From the NCBI RefSeq assembly GCF_013364275.1, contig NZ_CP054932.1, positions 2,914,001 to 2,978,000 on the forward strand: a stretch of 64,000 bases of DNA, read 5' to 3'. Under the pieces are notes generated by a model. The model saw only the letters and a list, made by a program, of their open reading frames with translations. It was not told the origin of the DNA and made no database searches. Source of the DNA: Actinomadura sp. NAK00032 (GTDB lineage: Bacteria > Actinomycetota > Actinomycetes > Streptosporangiales > Streptosporangiaceae). This document shows, piece after piece, positions 44,293-53,595 of the stretch; the stretch's first letter is position 1, and each line of letters opens with the position of its first letter. The position numbers and the translations under genes are program-made.

Positions 44293-45142
44293 CCTTCTCG
44301 GTCCGGGCCGCGGCCTCGGCCAGCACGCCGGCCAGGTCCTGCCCGGTGGCCTGGGAGAAGATCACCTGGTCGACGCCGCGCTCGGCGGCGCGGCCGACGA
44401 CGTCGACGACCTCGTCCACCGACGGGGTCCCGGGCAGCAGGGCCAGCGACGTCTTCTCGATCTCGGCGTAGTCGCGCCCCTCGCGCTCGCAGTGCTCCCG
44501 CAGCACCTCCAGCTTGCGGGGCAGCTCGTCGCCGTCGAAGAGGTTGCACGCGTCGGCGTACTTGGCGACGAACCGCAGCGTCTTCTTCTCCCCGCCGCCG
44601 CCGACCAGGATCGGCGGATGCGGGCGGCGCAGCGCGGGCGGCGAGTTCAGCGGGCGCTCCAGCCGGTAGTGCTCGCCCTCGAACGGCGACTCGTCGCCCT
44701 CCCACATCCGGTGGGCGAGCCGCAGCGTCTCCTCCAGCCGCTCGAACCGCTCGGCGGTCGGCGGGAACCGGACGCCGAGGCCGCGCGACTCCTCCTCGTT
44801 CCAGGCCGCGCCGATGCCGAGCCACGCGCGCCCGCCGGACAGGACGTCCAGCGTCGTCACGGTCTTGACCAGGATCCCGGGGTGCCGGTAGGTGACGCCG
44901 GTGACCATCGTCCCGAGGGTGATCCGCTCGGTCAGCGCCGCCGCGTAGGCGAGCGCGGAGTAGCCCTCCAGCATGGGCTCCTCCGAAGGGCCCACCCCGG
45001 TGATCTGGAAGAAGTGGTCCATCACCCAGAGCGAGCTCAGCCCGCCCTGGTCGGCGTCGCGGGCCATCCGGCCGAACGTCGGGGCGATCTGCTCCGGCCC
45101 GCCGGGATAGGTGAAGCTGGGAACCTGTAGTCCGATGCGCAT
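44273..45142 (-). CDS. LLM-class F420-dependent oxidoreductase
   Basis: A 289-residue luciferase-like TIM-barrel flavin/F420 enzyme. It opens MRIGLQVPSFTYPGG and contains LWVMDHFFQI, ITLGTMVTGVTYRHP and LSGGRAWLGIGAAWNEEE, which suit the TIGR03560-like F420-dependent group. Substrate unknown. ATG 45142 has AGGGA about 6 bases upstream. Its promoter carries a palindrome between TTGACC and CACAGT with a 19-base spacer, the geometry of MerR-activated promoters. The divergent neighbour encodes the probable MerR regulator. Confidence 0.9.
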   Translation of the reverse strand: MRIGLQVPSFTYPGGPEQIAPTFGRMARDADQGGLSSLWVMDHFFQITGVGPSEEPMLEGYSALAYAAALTERITLGTMVTGVTYRHPGILVKTVTTLDVLSGGRAWLGIGAAWNEEESRGLGVRFPPTAERFERLEETLRLAHRMWEGDESPFEGEHYRLERPLNSPPALRRPHPPILVGGGGEKKTLRFVAKYADACNLFDGDELPRKLEVLREHCEREGRDYAEIEKTSLALLPGTPSVDEVVDVVGRAAERGVDQVIFSQATGQDLAGVLAEAAARTEKVIPAGR

Positions 45143-45188
45143 GGCAGTCCCTGGTGTGTCGTGTGCCGGCTCTCTCCTTCCACTGTGC

Positions 45189-45210
45189 GACCTGGAGCGC
45201 GCTCCAGGTC
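45189..45210. promoter_or_regulatory. MerR-type operator in the oxidoreductase promoter
   Basis: A perfect 22-bp palindrome with outer half-site GACCTGGAGCG. On the minus strand it lies between TTGACC (45212-45207) and CACAGT (45187-45182), a 19-base spacer, exactly how MerR-family activators sit. Expected to drive the F420 oxidoreductase. Confidence 0.75.
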
Positions 45211-45235
45211 AAGCGGCCCCGCCGGGAGCGCATTG

Positions 45236-45255
45236 ACCTGGAGTGCGCTCCAGGT
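45236..45255. promoter_or_regulatory. MerR-type operator in the merR promoter
   Basis: ACCTGGAGTG/CGCTCCAGGT is a 20-bp palindrome with one mismatched pair, nearly identical to the site 46 bp upstream. It follows TTGACC (45233-45238) on the plus strand, so the regulator probably controls its own gene. Confidence 0.7.
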
Positions 45256-45270
45256 GAAATCCTGGAGGGC

Positions 45271-45654
45271 GTGAGCTCCTACTCCCCGGCGGAGACCGCC
45301 GACAAGAGCGGCTTCAGCATCGACACGCTGCGCTACTACGAGAAGATCGGCCTGCTGCCGGACATCGCCCGCAACGCCGCCGGCCGGCGGGTGTTCAGCG
45401 ACGGCGACCTCGCCTGGCTCCACATGCTGCGCTGCCTGCGCGGGACGGGGATGCCCATCGCGGAGATGCTGCGCTTCTCCGAACTGGCCCGCGGCGGCAC
45501 CGAGACCTTCCGGGAGCGCCTCGACCTGCTGGAAGCGCACGACCGCCGGGTGGAGGAGCAGATCGCCACCCTGCGCGAGCAGCAGGCGCAGATCAAGATG
45601 AAGATCGGCCTCTACCGCGACGCGGTCTGCGAGCCCGCGCCCGCCTCCGCCTGA
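45271..45654 (+). CDS. MerR-family transcriptional regulator
   Basis: A 127-residue regulator. The winged HTH is at about residues 10-60 (GFSIDTLRYYEKIGLLPDIARNAAGRRVFSDGDLAWLHMLRCLRGTGMPI), followed by a dimerising coiled coil (RLDLLEAHDRRVEEQIATLREQQAQIKMKI). Metal-binding cysteines of the CueR/ZntR type are absent; the single C-terminal Cys is not diagnostic. It probably senses an organic or redox signal. GTG 45271 is preferred, with GGAGG just upstream; the frame is open to 45154 through the operators. It overlaps the next, convergent gene by 43 bases at its 3' end. Confidence 0.9.
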   Translation: MSSYSPAETADKSGFSIDTLRYYEKIGLLPDIARNAAGRRVFSDGDLAWLHMLRCLRGTGMPIAEMLRFSELARGGTETFRERLDLLEAHDRRVEEQIATLREQQAQIKMKIGLYRDAVCEPAPASA

Positions 45655-46049
45655 GCCAGCACCCGCTCGGCCCGCGCCCACGCCTGCGCCGGGTCGAACG
45701 AGTCCGCGCGCCAGGCGTGGGCCCGGATCGTGCCGCGGTCCCGGAACCGGCGCATGATCTCCACGTGCGGCGGCCAGCCGACGAAGCGGCGCAGCGCTGC
45801 CTCGTCCGTCCAGACCGAGACCGAACCGCACCGCCGCTGCCGGGGCCGCGACCAGAGCCACAGGCCGACGGCGCCTTCCAGCTCCGGCCAGGACCGGCGC
45901 AGCGCCATGCCCGCCCGGAAGACGGCCGGCAGGTCGTGCGCGTGCGCGCAGGTGAAGTCGGTGACGCTCACCAGGACCGGTCCCGAGGCGGCGGCCGGAC
46001 CGGCCTGCCAGGAACTCCTCAGCGCCCCGCTGATCAGTGCCCCGCTCAT
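45612..46049 (-). CDS. ABM-like dimeric alpha-beta barrel protein
   Basis: A 145-residue protein with an ABM/DUF3291-like pattern: VSVTDFTCAHAHDLPAVFRAGMALRRSW, then GAVGLWLWSRPRQRRCGSVSVWTDEAALRRFVGWPPHVEIMRRFRDRG. It may be a small monooxygenase or heme protein; the function is not established. The start is read as ATG 46049, overlapping the upstream stop as TGATG; ATG 46058 is three codons upstream. It is co-translated with the DinB-like gene. Its last 43 bases overlap the merR tail. Confidence 0.7.
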   Translation of the reverse strand: MSGALISGALRSSWQAGPAAASGPVLVSVTDFTCAHAHDLPAVFRAGMALRRSWPELEGAVGLWLWSRPRQRRCGSVSVWTDEAALRRFVGWPPHVEIMRRFRDRGTIRAHAWRADSFDPAQAWARAERVLAQAEAGAGSQTASR

Positions 46050-46648
46050 CAGTGCCATGAGGGATCCCGTCCCAGCAGGGCGAGCAGGCGCTCCTTCGGT
46101 GCGGCGCCGTCCGGGGACGGCAGGGCCGCGGCGAACGCGTCGGCCGGGCCCCGCCCCTCGGCGGGGACGAGCGCGGCGACCTTGAGCGACGCGGCGACGA
46201 GGTCGTCCGCCGGCTCCCACGGGACGCCGATCGCGGCGGCCACGTCCCACGCGTGGACGACCAGGTCGACGAGGTGGAAGGCGATCGCGAGGGCGGCCGG
46301 GAAGCGCCCGCCGAGTTCGGGGAGGGCCAGTTCCGCGTCGAGGGCGGCGTCGGCGAAGGCGCGCTCGACAAGGTCCGCACTGGCCGTGGCAGCGGCGTGC
46401 GGGTCGCTCCCGAGGTCGCCGCCGCGCCAGGCCGCCAGGCGGTCGCCGCCGCCCCGGGCCGCCGCGGCGAAGCCCTCGTCCTGGCCGATCTGGTGGCGCA
46501 GCAGGCCGTGCAGGGTCCAGTCCGGGCACGGCGTGGGCAGGGCGAGCGCGTCCGGCTTCACCTGCGCGACGGCCGACAGGTAGAGGTCCGCCGCTCTGCG
46601 GTCCAGCGGCCGGAAATCGGTGGTCAAGAGTTCGGTCATCAGGTCCAT
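46049..46648 (-). CDS. DinB-like / mycothiol-dependent-isomerase-fold protein (TIGR03086 type)
   Basis: A 199-residue four-helix-bundle protein of the DinB/maleylpyruvate-isomerase superfamily. It has PTPCPDWTLHGLLRHQIGQDEG near residue 38-60 and HLVDLVVHAWDVAAAIG near 128-145, whose three histidines form the usual metal site. Such proteins are suspected mycothiol-dependent thiol transferases; the substrate is unknown. ATG 46648. It is divergent from the MocR-type regulator, which may control it, and coupled to the ABM-like gene downstream. Confidence 0.85.
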   Translation of the reverse strand: MDLMTELLTTDFRPLDRRAADLYLSAVAQVKPDALALPTPCPDWTLHGLLRHQIGQDEGFAAAARGGGDRLAAWRGGDLGSDPHAAATASADLVERAFADAALDAELALPELGGRFPAALAIAFHLVDLVVHAWDVAAAIGVPWEPADDLVAASLKVAALVPAEGRGPADAFAAALPSPDGAAPKERLLALLGRDPSWH

Positions 46649-46717
46649 GCGGCCACGCTAGGACCCCGTAGAGGCCCAGATAAAGGGCCAAAAACGCACG
46701 AAATGGCTGAGCCGATT

Positions 46718-46723
46718 TAGGGT
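46718..46723 (+). promoter_or_regulatory. Leaderless -10 of the MocR-type gene
   Basis: TAGGGT lies 8 bases before GTG 46732. The 83-base divergent gap also has GGCCC/GGGCC half-sites near 46672-46690 that could bind the regulator. Confidence 0.5.
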
Positions 46724-46731
46724 GGGCCCTT

Positions 46732-48144
46732 GTGGACCTGCATGTGAGCCTGGTGGGCCGCCGAGACCTCGCCGGGCAGATCTACGCGCAGCTGCGCGCC
46801 GCGATCCTGGACGGGCGGCTGCGCGCCGGGGAGGCGGTGCCCCCGACGCGGGAGCTGGCGCGGCGGCTCGCGATCTCCCGCAACACGGTCGCGGCCGCCT
46901 ACGACCGGCTCGCCGCCGAGGGCTTCGTGGCGAGCCGGATCGGCGCCGGGACGTTCGTCCGGGAGGCCGGGTCGGCCGCGCGGGGCGCCCCGGCGGCCTC
47001 GCCGCTGCGGCCCCGGGCGCGCTGGGACGAGGTGGCGGTGTGGCCCCGGCCGATGCCCGGGATCAGATGGGACTTCCGCGCCGGGCTGCCCGACGCGGCG
47101 CTGTTCCCCTACGAGGCGTGGCGGCGGATCATGGCGGGCCTGCTGCGGCCCTCGGCGCTCGGCGACCCCGCCGCGGCGGGCGACCCGGCGGGGCTGCCCG
47201 CGCTGCGCGAGGCCATCGCCCGGCACGTCGGGGTCTCCCGGTCGGTGCGCGCCGGCGGCCGCGACATCGTGGTCACCTCGGGGACGCAGCAGGCGCTCGA
47301 CCTGATCGTCCGGGTGCTCCTCGAACCGGGCGACACGGTGGCCGTCGAGGACCCGGGCTACCCGCCCGTCCGGATGCTGCTGGCCGCCGCCGGGATGCGG
47401 GTCCGGGGCGTGCCGGTCGACGCGGAGGGGCTGCGGGTGGACGCGCTCCCCGACGACGCGCGGGCCGTGTACGTCACGCCGTCCCACCAGTTCCCGCTGG
47501 GCATGCCGATGTCGCTGCCGCGCCGCCGGGCCCTGCTGGACTGGGCGCGCCGCCGCGACACGGTGATCGTCGAGGACGACTACGACACCGAGTACCGGTA
47601 CGGGGGGCGCCCGGTCGAGCCGCTGCAGAGCCTGGACGAGGACGGCCGCGTGCTCTACACCGGCACCTTCTCCAAGATCATGCGGCCGGTGCTGCGGCTC
47701 GGGTTCCTGGTGGCGCCGCCGTCCCTGCACCGCGCGTTCCGGATGGCGCGGTACGTCTCGTCCTGGCACGCCGAGCTGCCGGCGCAGGCGGCGCTCGCCC
47801 GGTTCATCGACGAGGGCCTGCTCGTCCGGCACATCCGCAGGTCGCGGCGCGCGTACCGGGCCCGGCACGAGCGCGTCGCCGAGCTGCTCCCGGAGCTGTT
47901 CGGCGACCGGCTCGCGGTCGTCCCGGCGGAGGCGGGGCTGCACCTGAGCGCCGTCCTGCCGGCCGGGACCGACGACGCCGCGATCGCCGCGCGGGCGCTC
48001 GGCGCGGGCGTCGGGCTGTTCCCGCTGTCGGAGTTCGCGGTCACCGGGCCGGCGGTCCCCGGGCTGGTCTTCGGGTACGGCGCGGTGGAGCTGCCCGCGA
48101 TCGAGGCGGGGCTGCGCAGGCTGCGCGCGGTGGCCGGCGGCTGA
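46732..48144 (+). CDS. MocR-family (GntR-HTH plus aminotransferase fold) regulator
   Basis: A 470-residue regulator. Residues ~1-75 are a GntR winged HTH (IYAQLRAAILDGRLRAGEAVPPTRELARRLAISRNTVAAAYDRL). The rest is a fold-type-I aminotransferase domain that binds PLP; the PLP lysine is Lys315 (GTFSKIMRPVLRLGF). Members include PdxR, GabR and TauR. With no pdx or gab genes nearby, the effector is unclear; the divergent DinB-like pair is the most likely target. GTG 46732 appears leaderless. Confidence 0.9.
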   Translation: MDLHVSLVGRRDLAGQIYAQLRAAILDGRLRAGEAVPPTRELARRLAISRNTVAAAYDRLAAEGFVASRIGAGTFVREAGSAARGAPAASPLRPRARWDEVAVWPRPMPGIRWDFRAGLPDAALFPYEAWRRIMAGLLRPSALGDPAAAGDPAGLPALREAIARHVGVSRSVRAGGRDIVVTSGTQQALDLIVRVLLEPGDTVAVEDPGYPPVRMLLAAAGMRVRGVPVDAEGLRVDALPDDARAVYVTPSHQFPLGMPMSLPRRRALLDWARRRDTVIVEDDYDTEYRYGGRPVEPLQSLDEDGRVLYTGTFSKIMRPVLRLGFLVAPPSLHRAFRMARYVSSWHAELPAQAALARFIDEGLLVRHIRRSRRAYRARHERVAELLPELFGDRLAVVPAEAGLHLSAVLPAGTDDAAIAARALGAGVGLFPLSEFAVTGPAVPGLVFGYGAVELPAIEAGLRRLRAVAGG

Positions 48145-48157
48145 CGGCGACCGGTGC

Positions 48158-49432
<1,275 letters not shown>

Positions 49433-49492
49433 CGCGTCCGCCTGGGTGTGAGCAAAATCTCGGCTCGCCATCACATCGCGCGGCGGTCCGGG

Positions 49493-49504
49493 TTGTCCAG
49501 ACCA
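49493..49504. promoter_or_regulatory. DasR-box-like sequence upstream of the ABC ATPase
   Basis: TTGTCCAGACCA matches 10 of 12 bases of the core TGGTCTAGACCA recognised by the GntR-family amino-sugar regulator DasR. It lies 61 bases before ATG 49432. The match is suggestive only. Confidence 0.35.
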
Positions 49505-49671
49505 AATCCGGACTTGCCGGTGGTCGTTCCGGCCGAGTCCGGCCACAGACCATGGCATTCACCGCAAGGCAGGACGATCCAGGCTTTCTGGAGGGCCTCC
49601 CCGGACCGCCTCCCCGGGGCGCCCGCGCGGCCGGTTCGGACGGGGAAGCGCCGGATGTCGCGGGCCCGCCG

Positions 49672-49677
49672 TAGACT
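49672..49677 (+). promoter_or_regulatory. Leaderless -10 of dnaG
   Basis: TAGACT lies 8 bases before GTG 49686, with no ribosome-binding site. The 250-base gap before it (49433-49685) otherwise shows only the minus-strand ABC ATPase promoter region. Confidence 0.55.
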
Positions 49678-49685
49678 CCTTCGTC

Positions 49686-51626
49686 GTGGCAGGCCGGATT
49701 CGCAATGAGGACATCGCACTCGTCCGTGAGCGCGCGTCCATCGACGCCGTGATCGGCGAGTACCTGCAGCTGCGCAGCGCGGGCGGTGGAAACCTCAAGG
49801 GCCTGTGCCCCTTCCACGACGAGAAGTCCCCGTCGTTCAACGTGACCCCCTCGCGCGGCCTGTACTTCTGCTTCGGCTGCGAGGCGGGCGGCGACGTCAT
49901 CAAGTTCGTCCAGGAGATCGAGCACCTGTCGTTCTCCGAGGCGGTCGAGCGGCTCGCCGCCCAGGCCGGCATCCAGCTCCGCTACGAGGAGGGCGGCGGG
50001 CGCGGCCCCCGGCAGGACGGCGGCCAGCGCGCCCGCCTGATCGAGGCCCACAAGGCCGCCGCCGAGTACTACACCGGGCAGCTGGCGTCCCCCGAGGGGG
50101 CGATCGGGCGCACGTTCCTGTCCGAGCGGGGCTTCGAGGCCGCCGACGCCGCCCGGTTCGGCGTCGGGTTCGCGCCCCGCGAGTGGGAGGGGCTCGTCCG
50201 GCACCTGCGCGGCCGCGGGTTCGCCGACCGCGACATCGTCGCCGGCGGCCTCGCCAAGGAGGGCCGGCGCGGCCCGATGGACCGCTTCCGCGGCCGGCTG
50301 ATGTGGCCCATCCGCGACCTGTCCGGCGACGTCATCGGGTTCGGCGCGCGCCGCCTCTACGAGGACGACGACGGCCCCAAGTACCTGAACACCCCCGAGT
50401 CGCCGCTCTTCCACAAGGGGTCGGTGCTGTACGGCGCCGACCTGGCGAAGAAGGAGATCGCGCGGCGCCGGCAGGCCGTCGTGGTCGAGGGCTACACCGA
50501 CGTGATGGCCTGCCACCTCGCGGGCGTCCCGACCGCGATCGCCACCTGCGGGACGGCGTTCGGCGACGACCACATCAAGGTGCTGCGCCGGCTGCTGATG
50601 GACCAGGACGAGTTCCGCGGCGAGGTGATCTTCACCTTCGACGGCGACGCGGCCGGCCGGAAGGCGGCGCTGCGCGCGTTCGACGACGAGCAGAAGTTCG
50701 TCTCGCAGACCTTCGTGGCCGTCCAGCCGGACGGGCTCGACCCCTGCGACCTGCGGATCCGGCACGGCGACGCGGCGGTGCGCGACCTGGTCGCGGCCCG
50801 GCTGCCGCTGTTCGAGTTCGCGGTGCGCAGCGCGATCGAGCAGCACGACCTCGACACCGTCGAGGGGCGGCTCGCCGCGCTGGACGCGGCGGCCCCGGTC
50901 GTCGCCGCCATCAAGGACCGCTCGCGCCGGCACATGTACGCCGTCAACCTCGACCGCTGGCTCGGCATCATGGACGAGCAGTTCGTGCTGCGCCGCGTCC
51001 GCGAACTGGCGAACCGCCGGCACGCCCGCGCCCAGGCCGGACGCTCCCCGGCCGCAAACGGCCACCCCGGCCGGCCGGGCGGCGGCGCCGAGCGGAACGG
51101 GAACGGCCCCCGCGCCGAGGCGCGGCCGCCGCAGCGGCCCGCGTTCGACCCGTCCGACCCGGAGGTCCAGCGCGAGCGGGAGCTGCTGAAGCTCGCGGTG
51201 CAGCGCCCGGCGCTGCTCGGCCCGGCGTTCGACGAGGTTCCGGCCGAGGCGTTCATCGCGCCGCCGCACGCGGCGGTGCGCGCGGTGATCGCGGTGGCGG
51301 GCGGCACGGCCGCGGCCGGCGGCGTCGCCGAGTGGGTCGCCCTGCTGCTGGAGAGCGCCCCGAACGACCAGGTCAGGGATCTGCTCACCAAGCTCGGCGT
51401 GGAGCCGGTGCGGTCCGCCCAGGATTCGGACGACCGCTATGCCGGGGAACTGCTGGCCCGGATTCAGGAGCGCCAGCTCACCCGCATGATCGCGGACGCG
51501 AAATCTAAACTCGGGCGGCTGAATCCGGCCGAGTCGCAGGAGGAATACCACAAGCTCTTCGGCGATCTTGTCGCGCTTGAGCAGCAGCGACGGGTGTTGC
51601 GCGAGCGAGGGCTTGGATCACAGTAA
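49686..51626 (+). CDS. dnaG: DNA primase
   Basis: A 646-residue primase that makes RNA primers for replication. The N-terminal CHC2 zinc finger is in LCPFHDEKSPSF...LYFCFGCEAGGD (residues ~39-65). The TOPRIM domain contains VVEGYTDVMACHLAG and FTFDGDAAGRKAA near 265-325. A Pro/Gly-rich linker at about 445-485 leads to the DnaB-binding C-terminal domain. Length is normal for actinobacteria. GTG 49686 is probably leaderless. A sigma factor gene follows, recalling the dnaG-rpoD macromolecular-synthesis order of other bacteria. Confidence 0.96.
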   Translation: MAGRIRNEDIALVRERASIDAVIGEYLQLRSAGGGNLKGLCPFHDEKSPSFNVTPSRGLYFCFGCEAGGDVIKFVQEIEHLSFSEAVERLAAQAGIQLRYEEGGGRGPRQDGGQRARLIEAHKAAAEYYTGQLASPEGAIGRTFLSERGFEAADAARFGVGFAPREWEGLVRHLRGRGFADRDIVAGGLAKEGRRGPMDRFRGRLMWPIRDLSGDVIGFGARRLYEDDDGPKYLNTPESPLFHKGSVLYGADLAKKEIARRRQAVVVEGYTDVMACHLAGVPTAIATCGTAFGDDHIKVLRRLLMDQDEFRGEVIFTFDGDAAGRKAALRAFDDEQKFVSQTFVAVQPDGLDPCDLRIRHGDAAVRDLVAARLPLFEFAVRSAIEQHDLDTVEGRLAALDAAAPVVAAIKDRSRRHMYAVNLDRWLGIMDEQFVLRRVRELANRRHARAQAGRSPAANGHPGRPGGGAERNGNGPRAEARPPQRPAFDPSDPEVQRERELLKLAVQRPALLGPAFDEVPAEAFIAPPHAAVRAVIAVAGGTAAAGGVAEWVALLLESAPNDQVRDLLTKLGVEPVRSAQDSDDRYAGELLARIQERQLTRMIADAKSKLGRLNPAESQEEYHKLFGDLVALEQQRRVLRERGLGSQ

Positions 51627-51667
51627 GTCAAGGGACCGCAAAATGGGTCCTGTGATCTAGCCCTCCT

Positions 51668-52843
51668 TTGACGCAGACTGTCTGCGTGGGCCCTTCGGTG
51701 CTGCCAAGCGAGGCGCCATCGGTTGATCAGGTGGCGGACCTCGTCGCACGCGGCAGAGAGCGCGGCGGTGTGACCGTCGAGGACGTCGCTGCCGCGCTCG
51801 ATCGCTCGGACTTGCCGGACGACTCGCTGGAGCGGGTCGTGCGGATGCTCGCGGAGCAGGGGGTGGAGGTCCTCGAATCCCAGCAGGAGACCGAGGACGT
51901 CACGCGAGCGGACGAGGGAGACCTCGGCAAGCGGGCGCCGACGAGCGACCTGGTTCGGATCTACCTGAGAGAGATCGGTCGCGTACCGCTGCTCACGGCA
52001 GAAGAAGAAGTAGAACTGGCGAAATCGATCGAGGCGGGACTGTTCGCCGAGGAGAAGATGGCGCGTACCGCCGTCCTCGCCCGCGGCGAGCTGATCGACC
52101 TCGAACTGCTCTCCCGCGAGGGCGTGCGGGCGAAGCAACGGCTGATCGAGGCCAACCTGCGGCTGGTGGTCTCGATCGCGAAACGGTACGTCGGCCGGGG
52201 AATGCTCTTCCTCGACCTGATCCAGGAGGGAAATCTCGGACTCATCCGTGCGGTCGAGAAATTCGACTACACCAAGGGGTTCAAGTTCTCGACCTACGCC
52301 ACCTGGTGGATCCGGCAGGCGATCACCCGGGCGATCGCCGACCAGGCCCGGACGATCCGGATCCCGGTCCACATGGTGGAGACGATCAACAAGCTGGTGC
52401 GGGTGCAGCGGCAGATGCACCAGGACCTCGGCCGGGAGCCGACGCCCGAGGAGATCGGCCTGGAGATGGGGCTGTCGCCCGTCCGGGTCGTGGAGATCCA
52501 GCGGATCGCCCAGGAGCCGGTCTCGCTGCAGTCGCCGATCGGCGAGGAGGACTCCGACCTCGGCGACTTCATCGAGGACGCGGACGCCGTCGTGCCGATC
52601 GAGGCCGCGGCGTTCATCCTGCTCCAGGACCAGCTGGAGGACATCCTCGGCACCCTGTCGGACCGGGAGCAGCGCATCATCCAGCTCCGGTTCGGCCTGG
52701 CGGACGGCCATCCGCGCACCCTGGAGGAGGTGGGCCGCGAGTTCGGCGTGACCCGCGAGCGGATCCGCCAGATCGAGTCCAAGACGCTGGCGAAGCTGCG
52801 CCACCCGTCGCGCGCGCAGATGCTCCGCGAGTATCTGGAGTGA
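51668..52843 (+). CDS. Principal-type RNA polymerase sigma factor (HrdA/RpoD-like)
   Basis: A 391-residue sigma-70 factor. Residues ~15-55 resemble region 1.1. Region 1.2 is [24 protein letters not shown]. Region 2 includes [52 protein letters not shown]. Region 3 is at about 235-310. Region 4.2 is VTREIRQIE-like ([21 protein letters not shown]). It is shorter than HrdB (about 500 residues), so an alternative principal-like factor such as HrdA is likely. TTG 51668 is used; GTG 51686 is possible, and a palindrome spans both. The gene sits 41 bases after dnaG. Confidence 0.9.
   Translation: MTQTVCVGPSVLPSEAPSVDQVADLVARGRERGGVTVEDVAAALDRSDLPDDSLERVVRMLAEQGVEVLESQQETEDVTRADEGDLGKRAPTSDLVRIYLREIGRVPLLTAEEEVELAKSIEAGLFAEEKMARTAVLARGELIDLELLSREGVRAKQRLIEANLRLVVSIAKRYVGRGMLFLDLIQEGNLGLIRAVEKFDYTKGFKFSTYATWWIRQAITRAIADQARTIRIPVHMVETINKLVRVQRQMHQDLGREPTPEEIGLEMGLSPVRVVEIQRIAQEPVSLQSPIGEEDSDLGDFIEDADAVVPIEAAAFILLQDQLEDILGTLSDREQRIIQLRFGLADGHPRTLEEVGREFGVTRERIRQIESKTLAKLRHPSRAQMLREYLE
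51671..51687. promoter_or_regulatory. 17-base palindrome at the sigma-factor start
   Basis: ACGCAGAC (51671-51678) and GTCTGCGT (51680-51687) are perfect arms around a single T. The palindrome starts right after TTG 51668 and ends on the alternative GTG 51686. If GTG is the true start it would be an operator or leader hairpin. Confidence 0.4.
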
Positions 52844-52850
52844 CGGCCGG

Positions 52851-52893
52851 CCCGGGGAGGGCGGCCGGTTCCCGCCGGGCCGCGCTCCCCGGG
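52851..52893 (+). terminator. Hairpin after the sigma-factor gene
   Basis: CCCGGGGAG (52851-52859) pairs with CTCCCCGGG (52885-52893) over 9 bp. The 25-base interior can pair further. It lies 8 bases beyond the stop codon. Confidence 0.5.
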
Positions 52894-52996
52894 GCGTCCG
52901 CCCAGGACCGCCCGCGCAGGGCCGCCCGTCCCGGGCCGTCCGGCCTGGGCCAGGGCGTCTCCTGGCATTTTGTCGCTTTTCGTCCGAGCGGTGATC

Positions 52997-53002
52997 TACC
53001 GT
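52997..53002 (+). promoter_or_regulatory. Leaderless -10 of the YbjQ-like gene
   Basis: TACCGT lies 7 bases before ATG 53010 in the short AT-rich stretch 52968-52998. No ribosome site. Confidence 0.5.
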
Positions 53003-53009
53003 GGTGGGC

Positions 53010-53486
53010 ATGCTGATCGTGACGACTGACGGGGTGCCGGGGCACGAGATCAGGAGCGTGCTCGGGGAGGTCCTCGCGACGGCCCTCCAGGCCGATCCGG
53101 GCGACCAGGGCGGCGCGCCGCAGGCCGGCCGGCCCGGGAGCAGCGCGACGTTCCGGGTGACGGGGGAGCGGCCGGCGGTCGGCCTCGCCGCGGCGCGCCG
53201 CGAGGCGGTGGACCGGCTCGGCGAGGAGGCGCGCCGCCGGGGCGGCAACACCGTGGTCGGGATGCGCTTCGACACCGCCGCGGTGGCCGGCGGCTTCGAG
53301 GTCTGCGCGTACGGGACGGCCGTCTGGGCCGAGCCCGCGGGCCGGCAGCGCGACCAGGCGCCGCAGTACCAGCAGCGCCAGCCCCCGCAGCAGGGCCAGC
53401 TCCCGCCGTACGGGGACCCGCAGCCGGGCGGCCCGCCGATGGCCGCGCGCAACCTCACGATGGGGATCCAGGACCGGCCCCGCTGA
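53010..53486 (+). CDS. YbjQ/UPF0145-like heavy-metal-binding-domain protein
   Basis: A 158-residue protein. Residues 1-~105 follow the YbjQ/UPF0145 pattern: LIVTTDGVPGHEIRSVLGEVLATAL, then AAARREAVDRLGEEARRRGGNTVVGMRFDTAAVAGGFEVCAYGTAVWAEP. The C-terminal ~50 residues are Gln/Pro-rich and unstructured. The family forms pentamers of unknown function, despite an old metal-binding label. ATG 53010 is preferred over an in-frame GTG three codons upstream because of leaderless spacing. The gene stands alone. Confidence 0.85.
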   Translation: MLIVTTDGVPGHEIRSVLGEVLATALQADPGDQGGAPQAGRPGSSATFRVTGERPAVGLAAARREAVDRLGEEARRRGGNTVVGMRFDTAAVAGGFEVCAYGTAVWAEPAGRQRDQAPQYQQRQPPQQGQLPPYGDPQPGGPPMAARNLTMGIQDRPR

Positions 53487-53555
53487 ACCCCCGCGCGGGC
53501 GCACGGTCCCGTCGCCGGGGGGCCTCTTGACGGGGTGAGGACAGGCTTCGCTAAT

Positions 53556-53574
53556 TTAGGTGAGCCTAACCATT
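53556..53574. promoter_or_regulatory. DmdR/IdeR iron box of efeO-efeB
   Basis: The 19-bp site starting TTAGGTGAGCCTAACC matches about 15 of 19 positions of the IdeR/DmdR consensus. It lies 22 bases before ATG 53596. TTGACG at 53527-53532 and TAATTT at 53552-53557 could be the -35 and -10, so the box overlaps the promoter. Expression should fall when iron is sufficient. Confidence 0.85.
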
Positions 53575-53595
53575 TGCTCGCCCCTGGAGTCCCTG

